NCBI RefSeq assembly: GCF_003148495.1
Contig: NZ_QGGH01000002.1
Coordinates: forward strand, 248,001 to 312,000
Direction of reading: 5' to 3'
DNA length: 64,000 bases
DNA from: Mesorhizobium loti
GTDB taxonomy: Bacteria > Pseudomonadota > Alphaproteobacteria > Rhizobiales > Rhizobiaceae
Below the pieces are notes generated by a model, which ran no database searches, had not been told where the DNA came from, and saw nothing but the letters and a program-made list of their open reading frames with translations. This document shows positions 56,343 to 64,000 of the stretch, piece after piece; the first letter of the stretch is position 1, and each line of letters begins with the position of its first letter. Both the position numbers and the translations under genes were made by a program.

Positions 56343-57203
56343 GTGTCCGTTCTGAACAGGATCAATGCGAAACTCGACGGCATGGCGCCCGGCGATCGCG
56401 AGATCGGCCAGTACATCGTCGACAATCCCGACCAGATGCTGCGCCTGTCGACGGCCGCACTCGCGGCCGAGATCGGACGCAGCCAGTCGAGCGTCGTCAA
56501 GTTCAGCCAGAAGCTCGGCTATGCCAGCTATCAGGAACTCAAGCTCGCCGTCAGCGAGGCCAAGGCGCAGGAATGGCAGGTGCCGGCCGGCATGATCCAC
56601 GGTTCTATCGAGGTCGGCGACAGCTACCAGGTCATTTTGAAGAAGCTGATCGGCAGCAAGCTTCTGTCGATGCAGCGGACCGCCGAGGCCAACAGCGAGC
56701 GGATCATCTCCAGGGCGCTGGAACTGCTGGACAAGGCGCGCCGCATCCATCTGGTCGGCGTCGGTGCATCCTCGCTGGTGGCGCGCGATTTCTCCTACAA
56801 GCTGATGAAGCTCGGCCGCAATGTCCTGCACGACAGCGACAGCCACATCCAGATGGCCAATGTCTCGACGCTCGGGCCGGGCGATGTGCTGTTCGCGCTG
56901 TCCTATTCCGGCGCCAGCATCGAAACCCTGCGCATTGCCGAGCTTGCCCGCAAGCGCGGCACCATGGTGATCGCCGTCACCGGCCTGCACGACAATCCGC
57001 TGAGCCGGGTCGCCGACATCTGCCTCTACACGATCGCCGACGAAGAGCGTGCGCGATCCTCCTCCATCACCGCGCGCGACGCGCAGCTGACGCTGACCGA
57101 CCTGTTGTTCATCCTGCTGGTGCAGAAGCAGCCGGATGCCAATGAGTATGTCCACAACAGCGAAGCGGCGGTCTCGGTGCTGAAGGCCGAGCGGTCTTCG
57201 TAG
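56343..57203 (+). CDS. MurR/RpiR family regulator
   Basis: A 286-residue regulator with an N-terminal RpiR helix-turn-helix (about 1-75; AALAAEIGRSQSSVVKFSQKLGYASYQELKLAV) and a C-terminal SIS domain (about 125-260; IHLVGVGASSLVARDF and VLFALSYSGASIETLRIAELARKRG). SIS-domain regulators of this group sense sugar phosphates; MurR of E. coli binds MurNAc-6-phosphate. The GTG at 56343 has GAGGAA upstream; the longer open frame is the antisense of murA. The two identical operators link it to both the murQ and murA units. Confidence 0.92.
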   Translation: MSVLNRINAKLDGMAPGDREIGQYIVDNPDQMLRLSTAALAAEIGRSQSSVVKFSQKLGYASYQELKLAVSEAKAQEWQVPAGMIHGSIEVGDSYQVILKKLIGSKLLSMQRTAEANSERIISRALELLDKARRIHLVGVGASSLVARDFSYKLMKLGRNVLHDSDSHIQMANVSTLGPGDVLFALSYSGASIETLRIAELARKRGTMVIAVTGLHDNPLSRVADICLYTIADEERARSSSITARDAQLTLTDLLFILLVQKQPDANEYVHNSEAAVSVLKAERSS

Positions 57204-57338
57204 CGCCACAGGCGATATTGGATTGCGCACGCTGGTTCTGCAGCCGTCTGGCTCAACAACTGCAGCAATGCCATCTCTTGCCTGTCACCCGCGAAGGCGC
57301 GACCCTGCTTCAGTCCAAATCCGCAAGGAGAGAAAATC

Positions 57339-58028
57339 ATGACATCCGATGTGGCCGTCATTGCAGGCGCAGGCGCTGGTCTGAGCGCCTCGCTTGCGCG
57401 CCTTCTCACCCGGGAGGGCTTTCGCGTGGTTCTGGCCGCCCGCAACGTCGAGAAGCTGAGCGCTCTGGTCGACGAGACCGGTGCGCTGGCCGTCGAGACG
57501 GATGTCGCCGACGCTGCGTCCGTCGCCAGGCTGTTCGACGCCGCCGACAAGGCCGGCCCGCTGGCACTCGCGGTGTTCAACGCCAGCGCGCGCACGCGCG
57601 GCCCGATCGCCGAGCTCGATGCCGAAGCGGTCAAACAGGCATTGCTGGTCGGTGCCTATGGCGGCTTCCTGGTCGGCCAGCAGGCGGCGCGGCGGCTGCT
57701 GGCGCGGGGTTCCGGATCGATCCTGTTCACCGGCGCCACTGCCAGTGTGAAGGGATTTCCCAGCTCGGCCGGCTTTGCCATGCCTAAATTCGGCCTGCGC
57801 GGCCTGGCGCAGTCCATGGCCCGCGAGCTCGCCCCACAGAACATCCACGTCGCCCACTTCATCATCGACGGCCAGATCGAGCCGCCCGGACAAGCAGCCG
57901 ATCCCGAGCGGCCGGACCGCCGGCTATCGCCGGACGCCATCGCCGAGGCCTATCTCACAACCCATCGCCAGCATCGCAGCGCCTGGAGCTCGGAGCTTGA
58001 GCTGCGGCCCTGGGTCGAGGCGTTTTGA
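57339..58028 (+). CDS. SDR family protein with altered active site
   Basis: A 229-residue short-chain dehydrogenase fold. The nucleotide motif is AGAGAGLSASLA in place of TGxxxGxG. The NAG-type motif is FNASAR. The catalytic Tyr-x3-Lys is replaced by Phe146-x3-Lys150 (GFAMPKFG). The C-terminal part (QSMARELAPQNIHVAHFIIDGQI) resembles a known group of small SDRs that I recall also lacking the Tyr. Either the Tyr role is filled by another residue or the protein is not a standard dehydrogenase. The ATG has AAGGAGAG upstream. It is a single gene convergent with the glutamine synthetase. Confidence 0.85.
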   Translation: MTSDVAVIAGAGAGLSASLARLLTREGFRVVLAARNVEKLSALVDETGALAVETDVADAASVARLFDAADKAGPLALAVFNASARTRGPIAELDAEAVKQALLVGAYGGFLVGQQAARRLLARGSGSILFTGATASVKGFPSSAGFAMPKFGLRGLAQSMARELAPQNIHVAHFIIDGQIEPPGQAADPERPDRRLSPDAIAEAYLTTHRQHRSAWSSELELRPWVEAF

Positions 58029-58130
58029 CAATCCAGATGATCGCCCAGGGGAAGTAACGCATCGGGGTCGATGCGGTCGTAGTTCACACCGCCGACAATC
58101 TGGTCGACCACGGTGCCCCTATAGGTCAGT

Positions 58131-59486
58131 CTAGACGCTTTCGAGGTATGTCTCGATCTCGAAATCGCTGACATTGAGCGCGAACGTGTTCAATTCCTGC
58201 CGTTTGCAGGCAACGAAAGAGTCGCGCAGGATGGCCGGAAAGATCTCCGCCACATGCGTCCCGCTTTCAAAGGCGGCGATCGCGGACGCCCAGTCCGGTG
58301 GCAGCTTTGCCGGCGGAAGTCCCTGGCCGTCAGTGCCGATCGGATCCCCTGGCGACAGCTGTCTTTCGATGCCGGTCAGCGCGGCGCCCAGTATGGCCGC
58401 AAGCACCAGATAGGGATTGGCGTCAGCTCCGGAAACGCGATGCTCGATACGACGCGCACCGGTCGGTCCGCCGGGAATGCGGATCGCGACCATGCGGTTC
58501 TCATAACCCCAGGCGACCGCGGTTGGTGCGTAGGATCTTGGGCGTAGCCTGCGGTACGAATTGAAGTGTGGTGCGAACACCAGCGTGCTCTCGGCCATTG
58601 CCGCAAGCAGGCCGCCAACCGCATGGCGCATGGTCTCCGAGCCCTGGTCTGTGCCGTCGTCGAAGACGTTGCGGCCTTCGCCGTCGACCAGGGAGAAATG
58701 AACGTGAAAGCCATTGCCGGCCCGGTCGCCATAGGGCTTGGCCATGAAGCAGGCGGCAAAGCCGTGCTTGCGGGCAATGCCCTTCACCGTGCGCTTGAAC
58801 AGCACCGCGTCGTCGGCAGCCCGCAAGGCGTCCGCAACATGGTTCAGATTGATCTCGAACTGACCGACGCCGTTTTCGGCGATGGCGGTGTCGACGGGAA
58901 TGCCTTGCGTCCGGCAGGCTTCATAGACGTCGTGGATGAAGGATTCGAAGTCGTCGATCTCATCGATCGACAGTGCCGCGTCGGAATCGAGACGGCGCCC
59001 GGTCACTGGTGAAACAGGTCCGACCGGCCGCTGCGATTGCGGATCGACGAGATAGAATTCGAGTTCCGTTGCCGCGACCGGAGTCAGGCCCAAGGCTTTG
59101 TAGCGATCGAGGATGCGGGCCAGCGCCCGTCGCGGGTCGCCGAGATAGGGCGCGCCGCTTTCGTCGGCAAGCCAGAGCGGGATGAGCGCCGTCGGATGGG
59201 CCGTCCAGGCCACCGGGAGAATGCCGCGCCCCGTCCACTGGCACAGTCCATCGGCATCGCCGGTCGAGAAAACCAGGCTATTGCCTTCGATATCCTCGCC
59301 CCAGACATCGAGCCCGATCAGCGAGTAAGGCATGCGCAGCTTGCCTTCCAGCGCCTTTCTTGCCTGCTCGACCGGTATGCGCTTGCCGCGCATGATGCCG
59401 TTGAGATCGCACACCGCGGCCCTGAGGCTCTGGATGTCGGTTCTGCTTTCAAGCCAGTTCAAAACGTCCGCAATTGCATCGCTCAA
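58131..59486 (-). CDS. Glutamine synthetase family protein, PuuA-type
   Basis: A 451-residue glutamine-synthetase-fold ligase. Metal and substrate motifs are ATELEFYL near residue 128, NGVGQFEINLNH near 205, GNGFHVHFSL near 255 (the family H-x-H), and ENRMVAIRIPGG near 330. The divergence from GlnA and the isolated position beside a GntR/FCD regulator fit gamma-glutamylputrescine or other gamma-glutamyl-amine synthetases. TTG 59486 was chosen for its AGAGG 7 nt upstream; another TTG 11 codons earlier is possible. The usual GlnA adenylylation Tyr motif was not seen. Confidence 0.88.
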   Translation of the reverse strand: MSDAIADVLNWLESRTDIQSLRAAVCDLNGIMRGKRIPVEQARKALEGKLRMPYSLIGLDVWGEDIEGNSLVFSTGDADGLCQWTGRGILPVAWTAHPTALIPLWLADESGAPYLGDPRRALARILDRYKALGLTPVAATELEFYLVDPQSQRPVGPVSPVTGRRLDSDAALSIDEIDDFESFIHDVYEACRTQGIPVDTAIAENGVGQFEINLNHVADALRAADDAVLFKRTVKGIARKHGFAACFMAKPYGDRAGNGFHVHFSLVDGEGRNVFDDGTDQGSETMRHAVGGLLAAMAESTLVFAPHFNSYRRLRPRSYAPTAVAWGYENRMVAIRIPGGPTGARRIEHRVSGADANPYLVLAAILGAALTGIERQLSPGDPIGTDGQGLPPAKLPPDWASAIAAFESGTHVAEIFPAILRDSFVACKRQELNTFALNVSDFEIETYLESV

Positions 59487-59558
59487 TTTATAACCTCTGG
59501 TTTTTGAAGGTCTCCGCAAGCCTGACCGGCTGCACTGTCCCTGGTAAATAGCTTGTGA

Positions 59559-59571
59559 GTTTTTGAAAAAC
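59559..59571. promoter_or_regulatory. Palindrome upstream of the glutamine-synthetase gene
   Basis: GTTTTTGAAAAAC is a perfect inverted repeat around one central base, 73 bp upstream of the glutamine-synthetase start codon. It could be an operator for the neighbouring GntR/FCD regulator; only its symmetry and position support this. Confidence 0.35.
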
Positions 59572-59707
59572 GGACCTGGCTGTCGCCAAGGGGCTTTTCC
59601 TTATTTTTTCAAGTCACTAGCCGGGATGTCGGGAGGCATTTCAAAACCAATTGCGCGATCTGCGATCGCAACATAGAGGCAAGAGCACGGAAAGCCAAGG
59701 GGCGACT

Positions 59708-60406
59708 TCAGCTTCTCGTCTTCGGAAATCTGGCCTGCCGCAGGATGTGCGAGGCGCCTTCGTCGATATCACGCACGATGGCCGCGCGGGCGCGCTCCCC
59801 ATCCTGGGCTTCGATCGCGGCGACGACTTCCTCGTGATAGTCGATGTCGAGAATGGAGGCGAGATCATCCTCGAACCCCATGGCGAGGTTCCTGAGAAAC
59901 GGGCCGACCTGCATCCACACGGTCTCGATCAGGAAGATCATCTGCTCGTTGCCGCAATGGCGATAGATCGAGAATTTGAAATCGTGGTTCTTGCGCAGGT
60001 AATCGTCGATATCGCCCTTGCGGGCCGCCAAGGTCAGGTCGGTGCAGTGGCGCCGGATCGTCCGCAGATTGTTGCCGTTGATGCGTTTTGTCGCAAGCTC
60101 GGTCGCCGAGCCTTCGAGGATCGTGCGCACAGCGCTCAATTGCGAAAACCGTTCCGCCGAAATGACCGGCACTTCCACGCTGCCGTTCGGCATCGGGCTC
60201 AGCGCCCGCAGTGCCTGCAGCCGCATGAAGGCGCTGCGCACCGGCATGTCGCTGGTGCCGAGTTCCTTGGCGAGTTTTCGCGACGTCAGCTTCTGGCCCG
60301 GCGTGAACTGGCCGGACATCAGCGCCCGCACGAGCTCCAGATAGACCTTCTCATGCAAGGGAACGGTGTCGACGGCGGTCAACCCGAATTGTGTTTTGTC
60401 GGCCAT
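59708..60406 (-). CDS. GntR family regulator (FadR/FCD type)
   Basis: A 232-residue regulator with a winged helix (PLHEKVYLELVRALMSGQFTPGQKLTSRKLAKELGTSDMPVRSAFMRLQ, residues 16-65) and a helical FCD ligand domain whose metal-site residues are suggested by HDFKFSIYRHCGNEQM near 141 and DYHEEVVAAI near 189. It lies upstream of the PuuA-type gene in the same orientation, 221 bp away, and probably controls it. Confidence 0.9.
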   Translation of the reverse strand: MADKTQFGLTAVDTVPLHEKVYLELVRALMSGQFTPGQKLTSRKLAKELGTSDMPVRSAFMRLQALRALSPMPNGSVEVPVISAERFSQLSAVRTILEGSATELATKRINGNNLRTIRRHCTDLTLAARKGDIDDYLRKNHDFKFSIYRHCGNEQMIFLIETVWMQVGPFLRNLAMGFEDDLASILDIDYHEEVVAAIEAQDGERARAAIVRDIDEGASHILRQARFPKTRS

Positions 60407-60798
60407 TGGCGGGGGCGCTACTTCATTCGTTCTGAAATCTGCCCTGACGACAACAGCCGCAGATAATCTTGCCTGGCCGATCGCGGCGAGAACGCCAAGT
60501 CAGCGATTTATCGACACATGATAGACGCTTCGATCGTTGTGCGGCAAGCCAGCCGCTACCCTGCCGGCAGTTGCACCTGAGGCCTTGCGGCCAGATTGTT
60601 GGGCGCTCTGCCAATTTGTGCAAAACCGTCATCACAAATCTTGACCTTCCGCGCACTTGCACCTCTGGCCGCTCTCTGGCTTTTTGGGGTACCCATCGCA
60701 ACGGACTGATTCGCGTCATGCCGCTCGATTGCAATCTGCCCAAAAGCAGTCTGCGGGTGGGTCGTGAAGCGCGCGCAATTGACGAAGGAGAAACAGGC
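60407..60798. other. 392-bp intergenic region between GntR and ftsZ genes
   Basis: No gene is supported; the open frame in front of ftsZ carries no family sequence. TATC-N7-GATA at 60509-60523 is a small inverted repeat near the GntR promoter side. TTGACC near 60645 could be a -35 for ftsZ, but no matching -10 is convincing. Confidence 0.5.
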
Positions 60799-61836
60799 AT
60801 GGCCGAGTTCAAGAAGCCCGAAATCTCCGAGATGAGACCCAAGATCACCGTCATCGGCGTTGGTGGTGGTGGCGGCAATGCCGTCAACAACATGATCGCG
60901 GAGCAGCTTCAAGGAACCGAGTTCATCGCCGCCAACACCGACGCGCAGGCGCTGACCATGTCCAAGGCGACGCGGCTGATCCAGCTTGGCGCGCATGTCA
61001 CCGAAGGATTGGGCGCCGGATCGCTTCCCGAGATCGGCCGCGCCGCGGCCGAGGAATCGCTCGACGAGATCATGGACCATCTGGCCGGCACGCATATGTG
61101 TTTCGTCACCGCCGGCATGGGCGGCGGCACGGGAACCGGTGCAGCGCCGATCATCGCTCAGGCGGCGCGCAAGGCCGGCATCCTGACGGTAGGCGTCGTC
61201 ACCAAGCCTTTCGCCTTCGAGGGCAGGCGCCGCATGCAGATGGCTGAAGAGGGCATCGAGCGGCTGCGCGAGAGCGCCGACACGGTGATCGTCATCCCGA
61301 ACCAGAACCTGTTCCGGATCGCCGATGCCAAGACCACCTTCGCCGACGCGTTCGTCATTGCCGACCGGGTGCTCTACTCCGGCGTCAGCTGCATCACCGA
61401 TCTCATCGTCAAGGAAGGCCTCATCAATCTCGACTTCGCCGATGTGAAATCGGTGATGCGCGACATGGGCCGCGCCATGATGGGCACCGGCGAGGCGTCC
61501 GGCGAAGGCCGCGCGATGAAGGCGGCGGAAGCCGCGATCGCCAACCCGTTGCTGGACGAAGTGTCGATGAAGGGCGCCAAGGGCGTCCTGGTCTCGATCT
61601 CGGGCGGCAGGGACATGACCCTGTTCGAGGTCGACGAGGCCGCCACCCGCATTCGCGAAGAAGTCTACGAGGATGCCGACATCATCGTCGGCGCCATCTT
61701 CGACAAGGGCATGGAAGGCCGCTTCAGGGTCTCGGTGGTGGCGACGGGCCTCGACCGTGCGTTTGGAGCAGAAGATGGCGATGCCGGCATCGCCCGCGAC
61801 CACGCCGGCCAGCCGCCAGCGCGGACGCTTCAATAA
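60799..61836 (+). CDS. ftsZ2: Short FtsZ (FtsZ2-like) cell division GTPase
   Basis: A 345-residue tubulin-like GTPase. The first nucleotide loop is [13 protein letters not shown] near residue 20, the tubulin signature GGGTGTG is at residues 108-114, and the T7 catalytic loop NLDFADVK lies near 210. The protein stops soon after the globular domain ([12 protein letters not shown]... PPARTLQ). It lacks the long linker and the C-terminal peptide (DIPAFLRRQ-like) that binds FtsA and other partners. Rhizobia carry such a second short FtsZ besides the full one. The ATG has GGAG upstream. Confidence 0.92.
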   Translation: MAEFKKPEISEMRPKITVIGVGGGGGNAVNNMIAEQLQGTEFIAANTDAQALTMSKATRLIQLGAHVTEGLGAGSLPEIGRAAAEESLDEIMDHLAGTHMCFVTAGMGGGTGTGAAPIIAQAARKAGILTVGVVTKPFAFEGRRRMQMAEEGIERLRESADTVIVIPNQNLFRIADAKTTFADAFVIADRVLYSGVSCITDLIVKEGLINLDFADVKSVMRDMGRAMMGTGEASGEGRAMKAAEAAIANPLLDEVSMKGAKGVLVSISGGRDMTLFEVDEAATRIREEVYEDADIIVGAIFDKGMEGRFRVSVVATGLDRAFGAEDGDAGIARDHAGQPPARTLQ

Positions 61837-62011
61837 GGGGGTTCGGCGCATTTCCTTGCCGAGATGTGTTTTTTCGGGGAGACATCGCCAGCGGGGCAGA
61901 TTGGCCGACGGTCAGCTGTATCGACCTCTGTACCGCTGCTGCTACAAGAATCCGTCATAGACGGCCATCTATACTGGCTACCCGTATCGTTCGAGCGACG
62001 AGAGGCGCGGC

Positions 62012-63409
62012 TTGGAATTTGACTTGAAAACCATCGAAGCGCTTGCGCCCGATCAGGCCTCGTTGAGTGCCGCTTCCAGGCTGACCAAGCAATCGAACTG
62101 GCCACGACTCGAGAAGAGCGAACAGCTGGCGCTCCTCTGGGGGGAGTGCCAGGGTTCCGGCTCCAATCCTTATCGCGTGGTGGTCGACACCGGGGACCAC
62201 GGCTACAAATGCACGTGCCCGTCGCGGAAGTTCCCCTGCAAGCACACCTTAGCGCTGATGTGGATAGCCGCCACCACGCCGGCCAGTTTTGCCGCCGCGG
62301 GCTCGACCCCCGAATGGGTGAATGATTGGCTCGGTCGCCGCAGGAAGACCTCACCGCAGCCGACGGGGCCGGCGCCCGGTGCGGGAGGCAAGAGTATTGG
62401 CGAAATCTCGCTCGACGACGAAAGTACCGTTGTCGAGGACGCCGCTGCGGTCGAGCGCCGCGAGGCAGCGCAGCGAAAGCGGACGCAGGACACGCAATCC
62501 GCCGTGTCGGCGGCGCTGGATGAACTGGATCAATGGATCGCTGATCAATTGCGGCTTGGCCTTGCCGGCTTTGTCGACAACAGCAGCGACCGTTGCCGCC
62601 GGATTGCGGCACGGCTGGTCGACATGAAAGCAACGGCGCTTGCCGGCCGTATCGACGAGATTCCGTCACGGCTGATGGGGCTGCGCAGCGAGGAGCGCCC
62701 GGACGCGGCGATCCGCGAACTCGGCAAGCTTGTGCTACTGGCCAAGGCCTGGCGATCGACACCAGGCGACGCCGAACTGAGGCGGCTCGTATCGACCTCC
62801 GAAAACCGTGAGCAGGTACTGGCCAATCCCGAAGCGATCCAGGTAGAAAGCATCTGGGAAGTGCTCGGCGAGAAGATCGAAACCCGCCGTGACGGTCTTG
62901 TCAGCCATTCGACCTGGCTGCTCAACCTGAAGAGCGCGAGCCCGCAATTTGCTCTCTTGCTCGACTATTTTCCGGCCTCAGCGGGTCGCCGGTCGAACGC
63001 CTTCACGTCAGGAGACCGGTTTGATGCCAGGCTGGTCTTTTATCCGGCACGCCAGCCGTTGCGAGCACTAATGACGGACCGCAAGGGCGATGTCCCGTCA
63101 GGTGAGTGGCCTGATTTCGGCTTTGACGCAGGCGATCCGCTCGCGGCCCATGTCGCTCACCAGGACACAGCCCCCTGGCTCACCGACTGTCCCGTCATGC
63201 TGCCGCCCGGCGCGATCCTGCTGGACGATCGCGGTGCCGCCTGGTGGCAGGCAACCGGCGATCCGCATGGTATCGCCTTGCCGATCGCCGACACCGTCAA
63301 TCCAACGCTGCTTGGGCTGGACCTCACGGCAACGGCAGCACTTTGGAACGGCAGCCGGCTGGACCTGCTGGCTGCGCAAAGCAGGTTCGGGAGGCTTGAC
63401 CTGTCGTGA
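62012..63409 (+). CDS. SWIM zinc-finger family protein
   Basis: A 465-residue protein with an N-terminal SWIM zinc finger (Cys67, Cys69, Cys76, His78 in YKCTCPSRKFPCKH). The rest is helical with no enzyme motif recognised. The start is TTG 62012 with GAGAGG about 7 nt upstream. It overlaps the DUF5691 gene by 4 bp. SWIM and DUF5691 proteins commonly occur with a MoxR-type AAA+ ATPase and a VWA protein, as in yehQ-yehM-yehL-yehP of E. coli; the remaining genes would lie to the right of the window. Confidence 0.85.
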   Translation: MEFDLKTIEALAPDQASLSAASRLTKQSNWPRLEKSEQLALLWGECQGSGSNPYRVVVDTGDHGYKCTCPSRKFPCKHTLALMWIAATTPASFAAAGSTPEWVNDWLGRRRKTSPQPTGPAPGAGGKSIGEISLDDESTVVEDAAAVERREAAQRKRTQDTQSAVSAALDELDQWIADQLRLGLAGFVDNSSDRCRRIAARLVDMKATALAGRIDEIPSRLMGLRSEERPDAAIRELGKLVLLAKAWRSTPGDAELRRLVSTSENREQVLANPEAIQVESIWEVLGEKIETRRDGLVSHSTWLLNLKSASPQFALLLDYFPASAGRRSNAFTSGDRFDARLVFYPARQPLRALMTDRKGDVPSGEWPDFGFDAGDPLAAHVAHQDTAPWLTDCPVMLPPGAILLDDRGAAWWQATGDPHGIALPIADTVNPTLLGLDLTATAALWNGSRLDLLAAQSRFGRLDLS

Positions 63410-64000
63410 ACGAGATCGAGCAGACCGGCCTGGCGACCATGCGCGACAGCTGGATCACCGGCGGGACCAGCTTCGATCTGGCTCCAGCCGCGTGGAAGGA
63501 GATTGCCGGTGGCGCAAGCCTCGACGAGCGCGAGCGTCGCCTGTTGGCAATCGCCGCGCAGGCCCTCGACATTGCCTTGCGGCCAGCCGCGCCCAAGACG
63601 CTGAAGCGCCGCCCAGTGCTGCCTGAACTTGCCTTGCCGATGCTGCCGGAGCGGCTGCGGCCGCTTTTGCGAGCGGCGCTGAAACACGCCGGCGACACAA
63701 GAAGCAAGACGCGTGTGGTGTCGCTCGTCGCCAGCCGCGGCTTCGTGCTGCATCCGATGGACTGGATGCCGGCCGTGTCGGATCAGAACGGCCCGGACGT
63801 CTATGCACCCTGGATCGACTGGCAGGCAGGCGCGGACGGCGAAAAACACACCCGCCAGGAAAAGTTGACCGCGGAAAACTGGGATGACTTCTATCCCGCC
63901 GCGCGTCGTACGGCGCTCGCGGATATGCGCCGCACCGCGCCGGCATCGGCTCGGCAACTGATCGAGACCAAGGGATCCGGCGAGCCGGCCGAGATCAGGC
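63406..64000 (+). CDS. DUF5691 family protein, N-terminal part (window edge)
   Basis: The frame opens at GTG 63406, overlapping the SWIM gene stop (GTGA), and stays open to the end of the window, 198 codons. It begins MNEIEQTGLATMRDSWITGG, and the block RGFVLHPMDWMPAV, followed by APWIDWQ, is what I recall from DUF5691 proteins. It is incomplete, so neither length nor C-terminal content is known. It is translationally coupled to the SWIM gene and belongs to the same predicted MoxR/VWA-type system. Confidence 0.7.
   Translation, partial: MNEIEQTGLATMRDSWITGGTSFDLAPAAWKEIAGGASLDERERRLLAIAAQALDIALRPAAPKTLKRRPVLPELALPMLPERLRPLLRAALKHAGDTRSKTRVVSLVASRGFVLHPMDWMPAVSDQNGPDVYAPWIDWQAGADGEKHTRQEKLTAENWDDFYPAARRTALADMRRTAPASARQLIETKGSGEPAEIR

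Noticed and set aside
54752..57145. A 797-codon open frame on the plus strand through nagK and murA
   Set aside because: It is antisense to murA and overlaps the RpiR gene in another frame; its residues are Arg/Gly/His-rich noise typical of GC-rich shadow frames.
60469..60798. 110-residue N-terminal extension of FtsZ
   Set aside because: The FtsZ fold begins just after ATG 60799, which has a ribosome site; the upstream residues do not resemble any FtsZ.

Overview
This is a gene-dense, GC-rich stretch of an alphaproteobacterial chromosome or large replicon, most likely from a Mesorhizobium-type member of the Rhizobiales. The pointers are the pcaDCHGB order with a divergent pcaQ and PcaQ boxes, a sigma-54 dctA promoter with dctBD, many ABC sugar and peptide importers, a short second FtsZ, and a palindromic intergenic repeat of a type I associate with Mesorhizobium. 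No rRNA, tRNA, CRISPR array, transposase or phage gene was seen.

Positions 1-11570 are an aromatic catabolism block. On the minus strand lie a five-gene branched-chain-type ABC importer, which resembles the PcaQ-controlled protocatechuate importer of Sinorhizobium, then a coniferyl-alcohol-dehydrogenase-like SDR and the first codons of a probable aldehyde dehydrogenase. The regulator pcaQ sits between the two arms. On the plus strand, pcaD-pcaC-pcaH-pcaG-pcaB-pobA convert 4-hydroxybenzoate and protocatechuate toward 3-oxoadipate. Both operons start from nearly identical promoter/operator segments that form a 52-bp inverted repeat around pcaQ. A Nudix hydrolase, a fatty-acid-hydroxylase-like membrane protein and rsgA follow.

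Positions 13961-40043 hold three sugar-uptake regions. First, two divergent binding-protein/permease/permease sets (13961-17025 minus, 17348-20456 plus), neither with an ATPase. The plus set continues into a PIG-L deacetylase-like protein, a ROK kinase, a GntR regulator and a SIS sugar isomerase. Second, a LacI regulator beside an esterase and a Gfo/Idh/MocA oxidoreductase, with two matching candidate operators and a 34-codon remnant. Third, a DeoR regulator divergent from a 12-gene operon: aldolase, PfkB kinase, MalK-type ATPase, binding protein, two permeases, two TIM-barrel isomerases, an oxidoreductase, a hydrolase, an Rpe-like epimerase and a ROK kinase.

Positions 40112-44959 are the C4-dicarboxylate system: dctA, with a textbook -24/-12 promoter and two upstream DctD-like boxes, divergent from dctB-dctD.

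Positions 45454-57203 look like a self-contained peptidoglycan (muropeptide) recycling regulon: murQ, a Dpp-type ABC importer, a cytoplasmic serine hydrolase and anmK in one operon; murA and a BadF-type amino-sugar kinase in another; and a divergent MurR/RpiR regulator. The same 15-bp palindrome precedes both operons.

The right end has an SDR with a Tyr-to-Phe change at the active site, a PuuA-type glutamine synthetase with a GntR/FCD regulator, a short FtsZ without the C-terminal tail, and the start of a SWIM zinc-finger / DUF5691 cluster that runs off the window.
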